This document shows positions 13,406 to 20,913 of a stretch of DNA of 30,444 bases, piece after piece. The stretch is taken from assembly GCA_035626155.1 (NCBI GenBank), contig DASPOF010000109.1, forward strand, positions 1-30,444, written 5' to 3'. Under the pieces are notes generated by a model that saw only the letters and a program-made list of their open reading frames with translations, was not told the DNA's origin and searched no databases. Position 1 is the stretch's first letter, and every line of letters starts with the position of its first letter. The DNA is from DASPOF01 sp035626155. GTDB lineage: Bacteria; Desulfobacterota; Binatia; Binatales; Binataceae. Position numbers and translations under genes: made by a program.

Positions 13406-14563
13406 ATGACGGCTGCCGATCAGATCTGGCCCGAGGCGCTGCGAACGCTCGAGAGGGGCAGGCCCTTCGTGCTCGCAACGGTTATCAACGTGCGCGGTTC
13501 GACGCCCCGCGAAGTCGGCGCCAAGATGATCGTGCGCGAGGACGGCCAGTTCGGCACGATCGGCGGCGGATGCGGCGAGGCGGAAATTTTCGGCAAGGCC
13601 CGCGTGATGCTCGGTGAGGGCACGGGCGCGCGCCTGGCCGAGGTGGATCTCACCGGCGACTTCGACCAGAAGGAAATCGGCACCTGCGGCGGAATCATGG
13701 ATGTGCTCCTCGCCGTCTGGTCGCCGGGATCGGATCTCGAACTTGCGCGCGCGCTGGCCGATGCCGCAGCGCGCAATCGCGCCGCGGCGCTGCTCACGCT
13801 GGTCGATCCGGGCGTGAAATCGACCGCCTCAATCGGTGCGCACACGCTCGTCGATGCCGGCCGCGCCGAGGGATCCTCCCAGGCGCCCGTAGAGCTGAAC
13901 AGGCGCGCAATGCTGCAGATCGCGGCGCGCACCGCCGACGGCGTCCCCGCGCTGCTCGAAATCAGCGAAAACGGCGGCGTCGATCCGGTAACCCAAATCG
14001 AATCCACCGGCGCGATGCGGCTCTTTCTCGATCCGGTCTCCGGCGCGCAACGGCTCGTGATCGTCGGCGCCGGCCATATCGCGCAGCCGTTGGCGCGGCT
14101 CGGCTCGATACTTGGATTCCACGTGACGGTCATCGACGATCGCGCTGCCTTCGCCAACCGCGATCGCTTTCCCACCGCCGATGCGATCGTGGTCAAGCCG
14201 TTTGGTGCGGCAATCGCCGAGCTCAACCTCGATGAACACTGCTATCTGGTTTGCGTAACCCGCGGCCATTCCTTCGATGAAGAAGTCGTGCGCGAGGCGC
14301 TTGCGCGCTCGCGCGGCGCGTTCATCGGGATGATCGGTTCGCGCCGCCGCGCCAGGGTGACGCTCGATCGGATTGGCGAGGCGGGCATCGCGCCCGAGCG
14401 CCTCGATGCGGTCCATTCTCCGATCGGACTGGATATCGGCGCCGAGACGCCCGAGGAGATCGCCATCGCGATCATCGCTGAGATAATCCGCGAGCGGCGC
14501 ACCGCAACGCGCGATCGGTTCAACCTCGGCACGAAGCTCGGCCGCCTGAAAGCCAGTTCCTAG
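13406..14563 (+). CDS. XdhC/CoxI-family molybdenum hydroxylase maturation factor
   Basis: XdhC-type proteins bind molybdenum cofactor, help its sulfuration and insert it into xanthine-dehydrogenase-family enzymes. The protein is 385 aa. The N-terminal XdhC/CoxI domain (~15-95) has VRGSTPREVGAKMIV, GTIGGGCGEAEIF and EIGTCGGIMDVLLAVW. A middle segment is variable. The C-terminal Rossmann domain (~215-360) starts LVIVGAGHIAQPLARLGSIL and includes VTVIDDRAAFAN, YLVCVTRGHSFDEEV and GMIGSRRR, ending near GLDIGAETPEEIAIAI. ATG 13406 has no clear Shine-Dalgarno. A MocA-like gene follows after 38 bp, but no hydroxylase subunits are in the window, so its client enzyme is encoded elsewhere. Confidence 0.92.
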   Translation: MTAADQIWPEALRTLERGRPFVLATVINVRGSTPREVGAKMIVREDGQFGTIGGGCGEAEIFGKARVMLGEGTGARLAEVDLTGDFDQKEIGTCGGIMDVLLAVWSPGSDLELARALADAAARNRAAALLTLVDPGVKSTASIGAHTLVDAGRAEGSSQAPVELNRRAMLQIAARTADGVPALLEISENGGVDPVTQIESTGAMRLFLDPVSGAQRLVIVGAGHIAQPLARLGSILGFHVTVIDDRAAFANRDRFPTADAIVVKPFGAAIAELNLDEHCYLVCVTRGHSFDEEVVREALARSRGAFIGMIGSRRRARVTLDRIGEAGIAPERLDAVHSPIGLDIGAETPEEIAIAIIAEIIRERRTATRDRFNLGTKLGRLKASS

Positions 14564-14601
14564 CCTCTTCAGTCGGAGGATGGATTCGACCCATCCGGCC
14601 T

Positions 14602-15219
14602 GTGGTGGCGAACGTTTTGCGAATCGAAGGAATTTTGCTCGCCGCCGGTGAATCGCGCCGGATGGGGTTTCCCAAGCCGCTCCTCAAGCTTAACGGCGAT
14701 ACCTTTGTCGCGCGCGCCGCGGCGGCGATGTTGGAGGTCGCCGACCGCCTCGTGATAGTCATCGGGGCCCATGCGGACCGGGTCCGCGCCGCAGTGCCCA
14801 CGCACCCCCGGATCGTCGTGGTCGAGAATCCCCAGTGGCGTTTCGGCCAGCTCTCGTCGCTCAAGGCGGGGCTGACTGCGATCTCGCCCGACTGCGAGGC
14901 GGCGATCGTCCATCTAATCGACCATCCCACCGTGATGGGTTCGAGTTTTCGCGCGCTGGCTGAGGAGTACGGCAGGCTCGGCAAGCCGATTTTAATCGCG
15001 CGTTATCGAGGCCGGCGGGGACATCCGGTGATTTTCTCCCGCACATTATTTCCGGAACTGGCCGCCGCGCCCGAGGAGCAGGGAGCCCGGGTCGTCGTGA
15101 ATGCGGACCCGTCGCGAGTCGCCTACCTCGATTTGGACGACCCGGGAATCGTCCTCGACCTCGACACTCCGGAGGACCTGGAGCGCGCGGGCCTACCTGG
15201 GCCACCCTCAAGCACGTGA
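14602..15219 (+). CDS. MocA-like molybdenum cofactor nucleotidyltransferase
   Basis: A 205-aa MobA/MocA-fold nucleotidyltransferase. The N-terminal signature LLAAGESRRMGFPKPLLKL (12-30) binds the NTP. RFGQLSSLKAGL, LIDHPTV and RGRRGHPVIFS are the family's later motifs; LxDHP in place of the usual LxDMP is a modest change. MocA enzymes turn Mo-molybdopterin into the cytosine dinucleotide form used by xanthine-dehydrogenase-type hydroxylases, which fits the XdhC gene upstream. The likely start is GTG 14602 (GTG 14605 is an alternative); the only good purine run, GGAGGA, lies 22 bases upstream, next to a 6-bp hairpin (14578-14596). A sugar-nucleotide transferase cannot be fully excluded. Confidence 0.85.
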   Translation: MVANVLRIEGILLAAGESRRMGFPKPLLKLNGDTFVARAAAAMLEVADRLVIVIGAHADRVRAAVPTHPRIVVVENPQWRFGQLSSLKAGLTAISPDCEAAIVHLIDHPTVMGSSFRALAEEYGRLGKPILIARYRGRRGHPVIFSRTLFPELAAAPEEQGARVVVNADPSRVAYLDLDDPGIVLDLDTPEDLERAGLPGPPSST

Positions 15220-15290
15220 CGCCCGGTCTTGCCGAAACAAGTGCGGGGGCGCAATCGTATTGGGGGAGGGGGTAGGCGCACGAAGTGCCT

Positions 15291-15317
15291 GTAACCGCCT
15301 CGCGGCTCTGGCGTATT
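15291..15317 (+). promoter_or_regulatory. Possible ECF-type promoter of the sigma-factor operon
   Basis: GTAACC (15291-15296) and GTATT (15313-15317) are 16 bp apart, resembling the AAC-containing -35 and the spacing of ECF sigma promoters; such operons are usually autoregulated. The -35 departs from the classic GGAAC. Confidence 0.25.
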
Positions 15318-15328
15318 AACGTTTGGTA

Positions 15329-15970
15329 ATGTTAGGCCTTGCCGCAGGCAGGATAACCAGTCGGAGATTGGCGGTCAGACCTGACGAGGAACTGGTAGCG
15401 GCAGCCCTTGGGGGGGATTCGGCCGCATTCTCCGAGCTTGCCGGGCGGCATCGCCCGCGAGTCGAACGCATATGCCAGCGATTTTTCTCAGACCCGGAGA
15501 TTGCGCGCGATATAGCGCAGGAGTGCTTCCTGCGCGCCTATACGGCGCTTGCGACCTATCGGGCCGAGATGCCGTTTACGGGATGGCTTCGTGCGATCGT
15601 TATAAACCTGTGCTACGACGAGTTGCGCCGGCGCAAACGGAGGCCCGAGGAGCTGATTGGCGATTTCAGCGCCCCCGAAGTCCAATGGCTGCAAATGGTC
15701 AACGATGCCACGCCCGAGGAACTCGTGGGCGCGGCCGAGGAGCGGCGCGAGGCGCACGACCTGGCGCATCGCCTGCTCGATACGCTCCGCCCGGAGGACC
15801 GGATGGTGCTGATTCTCAGGGACAGCGAGAACCTCAACGTGAGCGAGATTGCCGGGATGCTTGGATGGAGCGAGGCTAAGGTTAAGATTCGCGCGTTCCG
15901 CGCCCGTCAGGCGCTGCGCAAGCAGGCGGAGCGGATGATGGCGGCGGGTCGCACAGGCAAACAACCATGA
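15329..15970 (+). CDS. ECF-family RNA polymerase sigma factor
   Basis: A 213-aa extracytoplasmic-function sigma factor of the RpoE type. Region 2 runs from ~20 to 95 (DSAAFSELAGRHRPRVERIC, DIAQECFLRAYTAL, FTGWLRAIVINLCYDELRRR) and region 4 from ~145 to 200 (LRPEDRMVLILRDSENLNVS, EIAGMLGWSEAKVKIRAFRA). The 40-residue linker between them is typical. ATG 15329 has no Shine-Dalgarno, so the start is uncertain by a few codons. The stop overlaps the anti-sigma start as ATGA, implying coupling and near-equal synthesis. It would direct an envelope-linked response once released from the anti-sigma factor. Confidence 0.93.
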   Translation: MLGLAAGRITSRRLAVRPDEELVAAALGGDSAAFSELAGRHRPRVERICQRFFSDPEIARDIAQECFLRAYTALATYRAEMPFTGWLRAIVINLCYDELRRRKRRPEELIGDFSAPEVQWLQMVNDATPEELVGAAEERREAHDLAHRLLDTLRPEDRMVLILRDSENLNVSEIAGMLGWSEAKVKIRAFRARQALRKQAERMMAAGRTGKQP

Positions 15971-16389
15971 ACTGCTTCGAGGCACGACAGGACTTTCCCG
16001 CCTTCTGGCGGCGCTCGCTTGATTCGGATCGGCGCGCCGAGCTGCTGGCTCATATGAAGGGATGCGCCAAGTGCGATCGCGCATTTCGCACATTTGCGCT
16101 GACTGCTCCGGTGCTTTACTCCGATGCCGAGCCGAAATCGCGCACGACCGCGCGTCCGATCGCTCGCGATGCGCGGCGAATCGCCGCGGTGTCGGGCGCA
16201 GGGGCGGGCGCGCGGCGCTGGTTGGCGATGTGCGCGTCGGTGACGGTGATAGCGGCGGCGAGCTTCGCCGCATACCTCTCGGTGACCGCGCCGGTAGGGA
16301 GCCTGACCGACGAACTTGCCGATACCGAAACCTCGGCCCAGCTTTTCGAGCAGGACTTCCCCGCTTCGAACAGCGACTTTGGCAGCTAA
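15967..16389 (+). CDS. Membrane zinc-finger anti-sigma factor (ZAS type)
   Basis: A 140-aa protein whose N-terminus carries His29-X3-Cys33-X2-Cys36, the zinc-binding anti-sigma signature. One membrane helix follows at ~85-107 (RWLAMCASVTVIAAASFAAY), then a ~35-residue acidic periplasmic tail (DELADTETSAQLFEQDF). It should hold the ECF factor at the membrane until a periplasmic signal triggers release. It overlaps the sigma gene by 4 bases and the next gene by about 11, so the three form one unit. The periplasmic tail is too short for a sensor domain, which leaves that role to a partner, perhaps the downstream Spy-like protein. Confidence 0.88.
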   Translation: MNCFEARQDFPAFWRRSLDSDRRAELLAHMKGCAKCDRAFRTFALTAPVLYSDAEPKSRTTARPIARDARRIAAVSGAGAGARRWLAMCASVTVIAAASFAAYLSVTAPVGSLTDELADTETSAQLFEQDFPASNSDFGS

Positions 16390-16798
16390 GCTAAATTTCT
16401 GGCCGGTTGCGATCGCCGCGCTTTCAAGCCTCCTCATCGGGTTTGCGGCGAGCACGCTCGCCTATCGCTACCGGATACTGCGCGTGCCCGGGCAGCCGGT
16501 GTTCGAGCGGATGAACCGCGAACTCGGGCTAACCGGCGCGCAACGCCAGGAAATACAGCAGATCATGCGGGAGACGCGGTTCAAGGTGAGATCGGAGCAG
16601 CACGATTTCGTGAATCGCCGCCGCGAACTGTTCATGCAGGCTTTCGTCCAGATTCGCGCCATCCTGACTCCCGACCAGCAGCAGATCTTCGACCGTGATT
16701 TCGCCCCGCCGATGTTCGCCGGGGGCATTCGCGGCAGGCGCGATGGCGGCGGCGGCATGGGCATGCCTCCGCCAGCGCCGCCCCAGCCGGGTCCCTAG
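16379..16798 (+). CDS. Membrane-anchored Spy/CpxP-like (LTxxQ) periplasmic protein
   Basis: About 139 aa if it starts at TTG 16379; the frame is open further upstream inside the anti-sigma gene, and no ribosome-binding site fixes the start. A membrane helix (FWPVAIAALSSLLIGFAAST) is followed by a periplasmic helical domain with two LTxxQ motifs (LTGAQRQ and LTPDQQQ), the hallmark of Spy/CpxP/ZraP proteins, which bind misfolded proteins or metals in the periplasm. The C-terminus is a Gly/Pro-rich tail. In a sigma/anti-sigma cassette it is likely the sensor, as in CnrX-type systems, or a chaperone effector. No clear metal-binding His/Cys cluster is visible, which favours a chaperone or surface-stress role over metal sensing. 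Confidence 0.75.
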   Translation: MAAKLNFWPVAIAALSSLLIGFAASTLAYRYRILRVPGQPVFERMNRELGLTGAQRQEIQQIMRETRFKVRSEQHDFVNRRRELFMQAFVQIRAILTPDQQQIFDRDFAPPMFAGGIRGRRDGGGGMGMPPPAPPQPGP

Positions 16799-16805
16799 CG
16801 CGCCA

Positions 16806-16892
16806 AGAGAAGGTTTCTCTCCCAAAAGGATGCGCGGGCGAGGACGCCCGCGAATTCACGACGGGCACGGCGGCCCGCCCCACTATTTTTTT
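16806..16892 (+). terminator. Hairpin cluster behind the sigma-factor operon
   Basis: Three hairpins follow the last gene: AGAGAA/TTCTCT (16806-16820, 3-base loop), CGCGGGCG/CGCCCGCG (16833-16852, AGGA loop), and CGGGC/GCCCG (16862-16877). The third is followed after eight bases by seven T residues (16886-16892). Together they probably end the plus-strand operon, although no single one is a textbook terminator. Confidence 0.45.
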
Positions 16893-16949
16893 CAAACATT
16901 CAGCCGACGCGAACACGCACATAGCGCGCACTCCGCTCTCTTATCCCTG

Positions 16950-17028
16950 CCCCCGCATTCAGTTGCGGGGGAAGGTCAGGAAGGGGGTATTTTCTTTTTC
17001 TCCCGCGTTCGATTGCGGGGAAAAGGTC
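16950..17028. repeat. Two diverged REP-like hairpin units
   Basis: Unit 1 (16950-16971) is CCCCCGCA/TGCGGGGG with a 6-base loop, followed by GAAGGTC. Unit 2 (17002-17028) has CCCGC/GCGGG with an 8-base loop, followed by AAAAGGTC. The units share the pattern CCCGC-TTC-TTGCGGGG-AAGGTC and look like two copies of a dispersed intergenic element between convergent genes. Confidence 0.4.
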
Positions 17029-17037
17029 GAGATCGCG

Positions 17038-17598
17038 CTAGAGGGCGCCCATCTGCTTGAGAACGTTCTCCGCCTCAGCGGAGACCGCCGGATTTTTCGT
17101 GCTGTCGGCCAGCGCCTGACGAAGATACTTGATCGCCTCCGGGCTGTTCCCGCTCTGGCCCAGAATTTCGCCGATCCTGAGCGCGGCGAAAGAGTTCTTC
17201 GGATCGATCTCGTATGCCTTGCGGAAGTACACGAGCGCATCCTGGGTGCGCGGCGGCGAAAATGACATGTACGCCTCGCCGATATTGATGTAGGCCGTCG
17301 GCTGGTTGGGATTGTTCTTCGCCAGCTTCTGATAGACCTTCACCATGTTGGCGAAATCCGACTTTGCCTGATAGTAAAGCCCCAGGTAGACGTAGGCGTC
17401 CTGTTGCGCGGGGTCGAGGTCGGTGGCCTGCCAGAGCAGCTTTACGGCCTCATCGCCATTGGTCATCTTGATGGCGGCATCGACCAGCGCGCGCGCCTTG
17501 GCGGAGTTGGAATCCTGAGCGGCCGCGGGCCCGCCGATGCCGAGCGCGCCGATCACCAGTGCGACCGCGATAATTTTGAGGCGAAGGGGGTTTTGCAT
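17038..17598 (-). CDS. Secreted TPR-repeat protein
   Basis: ATG 17598 gives 186 aa. Residues 1-27 are a signal peptide ending AAA/Q. The rest is three to four TPR units, for example DAYVYLGLYYQAKSDFANMV, TAYINIGEAYMSF with RTQDALVYFRKAYEIDPKN, and AALRIGEILGQSGNSPEAIK. TPRs bind partner proteins, so it is probably a periplasmic adaptor. The frame is open far upstream, antisense to the hydrolase gene, but the signal peptide fixes the start. It is divergent from the hydrolase pair (132 bp) and convergent with the sigma-factor operon. No specific function can be assigned. Confidence 0.85.
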   Translation of the reverse strand: MQNPLRLKIIAVALVIGALGIGGPAAAQDSNSAKARALVDAAIKMTNGDEAVKLLWQATDLDPAQQDAYVYLGLYYQAKSDFANMVKVYQKLAKNNPNQPTAYINIGEAYMSFSPPRTQDALVYFRKAYEIDPKNSFAALRIGEILGQSGNSPEAIKYLRQALADSTKNPAVSAEAENVLKQMGAL

Positions 17599-17730
17599 GT
17601 CGGGGCGGCGGTGGGGTCGGTCCTCTGTTAAGATTGTCACGAAACCGATGGGTTGCAAAGCCGCCTTAACGCAGCAATTGTCTTCGGCTGCGGCCCGCGC
17701 AACTCGCGCGCAAACGATCGCAGGACCGCT

Positions 17731-18546
17731 ATGAGAGAGCGTCGCTTCAACGTCAACGGACTCAAGCTCAACTGCCTCGACTATGGCGGCGAGGGCAAGC
17801 CTCCGCTGCTGTTTGTCCATGGCGGCTCCGCTCACGCCCATTGGTGGGACTTCGTTGCGCCTGCGTTCACCGATCGTTTTCACGCGCTCGCGCTGGACCA
17901 GCGCGGCCACGGCGAGAGCGAATGGCCGCAGGAGTGGGGCTACGGCTCGCGCCATTACGCGAGCGACCTTGCCGAAGTCATCGGTCAGCTCGGCAATGGA
18001 GCGCCGGTGATCGTGGGCCATTCGATGGGCGCGCATAACACGCTCGTCTATGCCGCCGAGCATAGCGGGAGGACCCGGGCGATCGTTGTGATCGATAGCC
18101 GCCCCGACTACAGCGAGCGCGCAGTCGAGTTTCTGCGCGGGATGTCTGAGCGCCCCGCCCGCCGGTTCGCAACGCTTAAGGAGGCGGTCGAAAACTTCCG
18201 GCTGCTGCCGCGCGAGACGCTCGCGAAAAGGGAAGTGCTCGACCACGTCGCGCGGCATTCGTTCAAACAATTGCCCGATGGAAGCTGGATCCACAAGCTC
18301 GATCGCCGCACGATGGTGCGCGAGCCGCTCGACATGTGGGCGGAGTTGCGAGGGGTTATTTGCCCGGCGCTGGTCGTGAAGATCACGCGCAGCTTCTCGG
18401 TCGATATCGACACGGCGCGCCAGATCGCAGCCGCGCTGCCCAAGGGACGCCTCGCCGAGATCGGCGATTCGAATCATCACGTGATGCTCGATAATCCCGA
18501 CGGGCTCATCGCAACGCTGAACGAATTCTTTGCCGGTCTCGAATGA
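17731..18546 (+). CDS. Alpha/beta-fold hydrolase 1
   Basis: A 271-aa serine hydrolase. It has the oxyanion-hole motif HGGSAH (30-35), ALDQRGHGESEW (54-65), nucleophile elbow GHSMG (96-100, Ser98) and the C-terminal catalytic His in DSNHHVMLDNPDG (~249/250). There is no signal peptide, so it is cytoplasmic. AGGA lies about 6 bases before ATG 17731. The substrate cannot be read from the sequence; esters, lactones, epoxides and C-C bond substrates are all handled by this fold. Its stop overlaps the next hydrolase start as ATGA. Confidence 0.9.
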   Translation: MRERRFNVNGLKLNCLDYGGEGKPPLLFVHGGSAHAHWWDFVAPAFTDRFHALALDQRGHGESEWPQEWGYGSRHYASDLAEVIGQLGNGAPVIVGHSMGAHNTLVYAAEHSGRTRAIVVIDSRPDYSERAVEFLRGMSERPARRFATLKEAVENFRLLPRETLAKREVLDHVARHSFKQLPDGSWIHKLDRRTMVREPLDMWAELRGVICPALVVKITRSFSVDIDTARQIAAALPKGRLAEIGDSNHHVMLDNPDGLIATLNEFFAGLE

Positions 18547-19370
18547 TTGAACCGCTAAGCCACGTGCTCCCGGGCAAGCCCCGCCTGCATTACCTCGAAT
18601 GGAATCCCCGGGGACGGCCCACCGTAATCCTGCTGCACGGGAGCACCGCGAATGCATGGTGGTGGCATCCGGTCGCGCGCGCAATTTCGCCAGCGTACCG
18701 GCTGCTCGCACTCGATCAGCGCGGTCATGGCGACAGCGAATGGGTGCGCCCGCCGGCCTACTCGGTGGTCCTGTATGCGCATGACCTGGCGCGCTTCGCC
18801 GAGCACGTCGGGCCGCGCGGGGAGCTTCCGATCATCGTCGGTCACAGCCTCGGCGGAATGTCGGTGCTCGCCTTCGCGCGGGACCATCCGGGGGGCGCGC
18901 GCGGGGTGGTCCTGATCGACGGGTCGCTTACCGCCAGCCGCGCGAGCGACCGCTATTTCCGCCGTTTGAAGTCGCTGCCGATCGTGACGTACCCCGATCT
19001 CGAAACGGCCAAGGCGCGGTTTCGCCTGATGCCCCGGGAGGGAAGCGTCCCGCCCGAGACTCTGCTGGAGATCGCCGAAAAGAGCTTCGCCCGCACCGAT
19101 GAGGGGCGCTTCACGCTCAAGTTCGATCGCGAGAGCTTCTATCGCGGCGACGGGATCCAAGTGATGGATGCACTGCGTCAGGTTCGAATCCCGACCCTGC
19201 TGGTGCGGGCCGGGCGCAGCCGAATCATGAACGCGGATGGCGCGCGCGCCGCAACCGAATCGAATCCGCGAATTCAGCTCGTGACGATCCCCGATGCGCA
19301 CCATCACGTGCTGCTCGAAAAACCGGCCGCGCTCGCGCGCGTGATCGAGGATTTCATCGCAAGCCTGTAG
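18543..19370 (+). CDS. Alpha/beta-fold hydrolase 2
   Basis: A 275-aa homologue of the preceding gene, overlapping it by 4 bases, so translation is coupled. Motifs are LLHGSTANAWWW (30-41), ALDQRGHGDSEW (56-67), nucleophile elbow GHSLG (100-104, Ser102), VVLIDGSLTASR after the acid strand, and the catalytic His in PDAHHHVLLEKP near the end. The shared LALDQRGHGxSEW block suggests an old tandem duplication. The pair may form a heteromer or act on successive substrates. No signal peptide. Confidence 0.9.
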   Translation: MIEPLSHVLPGKPRLHYLEWNPRGRPTVILLHGSTANAWWWHPVARAISPAYRLLALDQRGHGDSEWVRPPAYSVVLYAHDLARFAEHVGPRGELPIIVGHSLGGMSVLAFARDHPGGARGVVLIDGSLTASRASDRYFRRLKSLPIVTYPDLETAKARFRLMPREGSVPPETLLEIAEKSFARTDEGRFTLKFDRESFYRGDGIQVMDALRQVRIPTLLVRAGRSRIMNADGARAATESNPRIQLVTIPDAHHHVLLEKPAALARVIEDFIASL

Positions 19371-19451
19371 GTGCGGCGCCGGCAGGGCGCGCCCGTAAAA
19401 TCCCGCGCAGCCCGCCGCGGCGCCTGGCTGATTAGGTGCGCCGCACGCCCG

Positions 19452-19479
19452 CCATGCGCGCCGGACTCGGCGCGCATGG
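19452..19479. terminator. Perfect 12-bp hairpin after the hydrolase pair
   Basis: CCATGCGCGCCG (19452-19463) and CGGCGCGCATGG (19468-19479) pair perfectly around a GACT tetraloop. No T-run follows. It is placed between the hydrolase operon and the beta-propeller gene and could act as a Rho-assisted terminator or a 3' mRNA stabiliser. Nothing else is recognisable in 19371-19593. Confidence 0.45.
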
Positions 19480-19593
19480 TCCCTACGAACCAATACAGCG
19501 CCTTGCTGCGTATCAGTGATGACCGCTGGATTGCGCTGCCAGAAGGTGGCTGCTAAGGCACATAAGGCCGTCTGTGCGAGGGAGGATTGTTTT

Positions 19594-20673
19594 ATGGGTA
19601 CGAGGTCGTTTCGTCTCCGGAGCGGTGTGCTGTGCGCGTCGAGCCTGGCCGCGCTGGCCTTCATACTTGGGGCCGCGGTCACTGCGCATCCTGCCCAGGT
19701 TGAGGTGTCCCCCAGTCCCGCGCTCGGCCCGGCTCTATGGGTCGCCAATGACGATACTAGTTACGTATCGGAGTTCACCGGACACGGATTGACCGGGATC
19801 GATCGTCAAAGCCCGAGCCGAGTGCTCAAAAGCCCGGACCTTGATTGTCCCTGGGGCCTGATTTTTGATTCCGCAAAAAATCTCTGGGTCAGCAATGTGT
19901 GCAGTGGCACGCTGACGAAATTCACTTCCAAGCAACTGAAAGGTCTGAAAACGAACGACGCGCCGTCTGCGGCGGTGAAAATCTCCGGTCTCGATCGGCC
20001 CGAGGGGATGGTGTTCGACAAGTATGGCGATATGTGGCTTGCCGACGAGAATAATAAGGAACTGTACGAATTCACTTCCTCGCAGCTCGCCTCAGGTGGC
20101 TCCCCAAACCCGCACATGACCATCTCGTCGAGTGATTTCTGTTCTCCAGTTGGTATTGCGTTTGACTCCAAGGGCGACCTCTGGGTTGCCGACGACTGCG
20201 CCTCCGAACTCTTCAAGTTCACGAAGGCGCAACTCGCGGCCGGCGGAAAGCAGACCCCAACCGTCGTTCTGAGCTCCGATGTAAGCGACAGTCTTGATTC
20301 GTGCGAACCCATCCTCTTCGACAAGTCGGGCAACCTGTGGGTGGCTAACAACGCGGGGAGTATCGTGAAGTTTTCGCCGAGCCAATTGAAGAGCAGCGGA
20401 AGCCCAACCCCGGTGGTAACGCTGAAACCGGTCGTCGTCACAGGCACCAGCGCGGACAGCCTCGATGTCCCGGCCGGAATCACGTTCGATTCCGAGGGCA
20501 ACCTGTGGGTCGGGAATGCGGATAGCGACGAGTACGGCAGCGTCGCCCAGTTTTCGAAATCATCGATTGGAGCAAGCGGCAGCCCGCAGCCGTTGGCGTT
20601 TATTGATTCGACTTCGAACAAAAGCAACCTTGGTGCGCCGCTTTTTCTCATCTTCGGTCCAAAGGTTCCGTAA
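19594..20673 (+). CDS. Secreted NHL-type beta-propeller protein
   Basis: ATG 19594, 8 bases behind GGGAGGA, gives 359 aa with a signal peptide (~1-34, ending in AHPAQ). About six blades of ~50 residues follow, each built on the pattern P-x-G-I-x-F-D-x-x-G-N-L-W-V-A-N, then a strand like ELYEFTSSQL or SIVKFSPSQL and a GSPxP turn. This is the NHL / SMP-30-like propeller, used as a secreted binding surface or lyase scaffold; no catalytic metal site is evident. Codon choice looks less GC-biased than in the neighbours, which may point to a different origin. It stands alone, with its own strong ribosome-binding site and a hairpin behind it. Confidence 0.85.
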   Translation: MGTRSFRLRSGVLCASSLAALAFILGAAVTAHPAQVEVSPSPALGPALWVANDDTSYVSEFTGHGLTGIDRQSPSRVLKSPDLDCPWGLIFDSAKNLWVSNVCSGTLTKFTSKQLKGLKTNDAPSAAVKISGLDRPEGMVFDKYGDMWLADENNKELYEFTSSQLASGGSPNPHMTISSSDFCSPVGIAFDSKGDLWVADDCASELFKFTKAQLAAGGKQTPTVVLSSDVSDSLDSCEPILFDKSGNLWVANNAGSIVKFSPSQLKSSGSPTPVVTLKPVVVTGTSADSLDVPAGITFDSEGNLWVGNADSDEYGSVAQFSKSSIGASGSPQPLAFIDSTSNKSNLGAPLFLIFGPKVP

Positions 20674-20702
20674 ATAACCAGCGCACGTCGTGCATCGGCA
20701 CG

Positions 20703-20730
20703 GGCCGGGCGGTTCTCGAGCCGCTCGGCC
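20703..20730 (+). terminator. Hairpin after the beta-propeller gene
   Basis: GGCCGGGCGG (20703-20712) pairs with CCGCTCGGCC (20721-20730) over ten positions with one G-T wobble; the loop is 8 bases. A short pyrimidine tract with four T residues follows about 8 bases later. It is a weak intrinsic terminator candidate 30 bp past the stop. Confidence 0.45.
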
Positions 20731-20867
20731 TTGCCGCTTTTCCACACCCCCGACGCGATCGCGATCGGCGGTGCGATCGGCGCTCGCTTGCACACGCCGG
20801 CGCGTGGAATCCCGCTTAGTCGGCGTATGAACGATATGATACGCTCGGCTGGCCGGCGGCGAACGCA

Positions 20868-20892
20868 GCCGCGCGCGCATCGTGCGCGCGGC
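20868..20892 (+). promoter_or_regulatory. GC-rich hairpin just upstream of the VOC gene
   Basis: GCCGCGCGC (20868-20876) and GCGCGCGGC (20884-20892) form a perfect 9-bp stem that ends 9 bases before the AGGGAGG ribosome-binding site. A TATGAT hexamer at 20835-20840 could be a -10, which would place the hairpin in the mRNA leader. Alternating GC runs are common here, so chance is possible. Confidence 0.3.
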
Positions 20893-20913
20893 GCCCCGGG
20901 CAGGGAGGCAACG

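Noticed and set aside
19425..19440. TGGCTGATTAGGTGCG as a sigma-54 promoter before the beta-propeller gene.
   Set aside because: GG-N10-GC spacing is right, but most other consensus positions mismatch.
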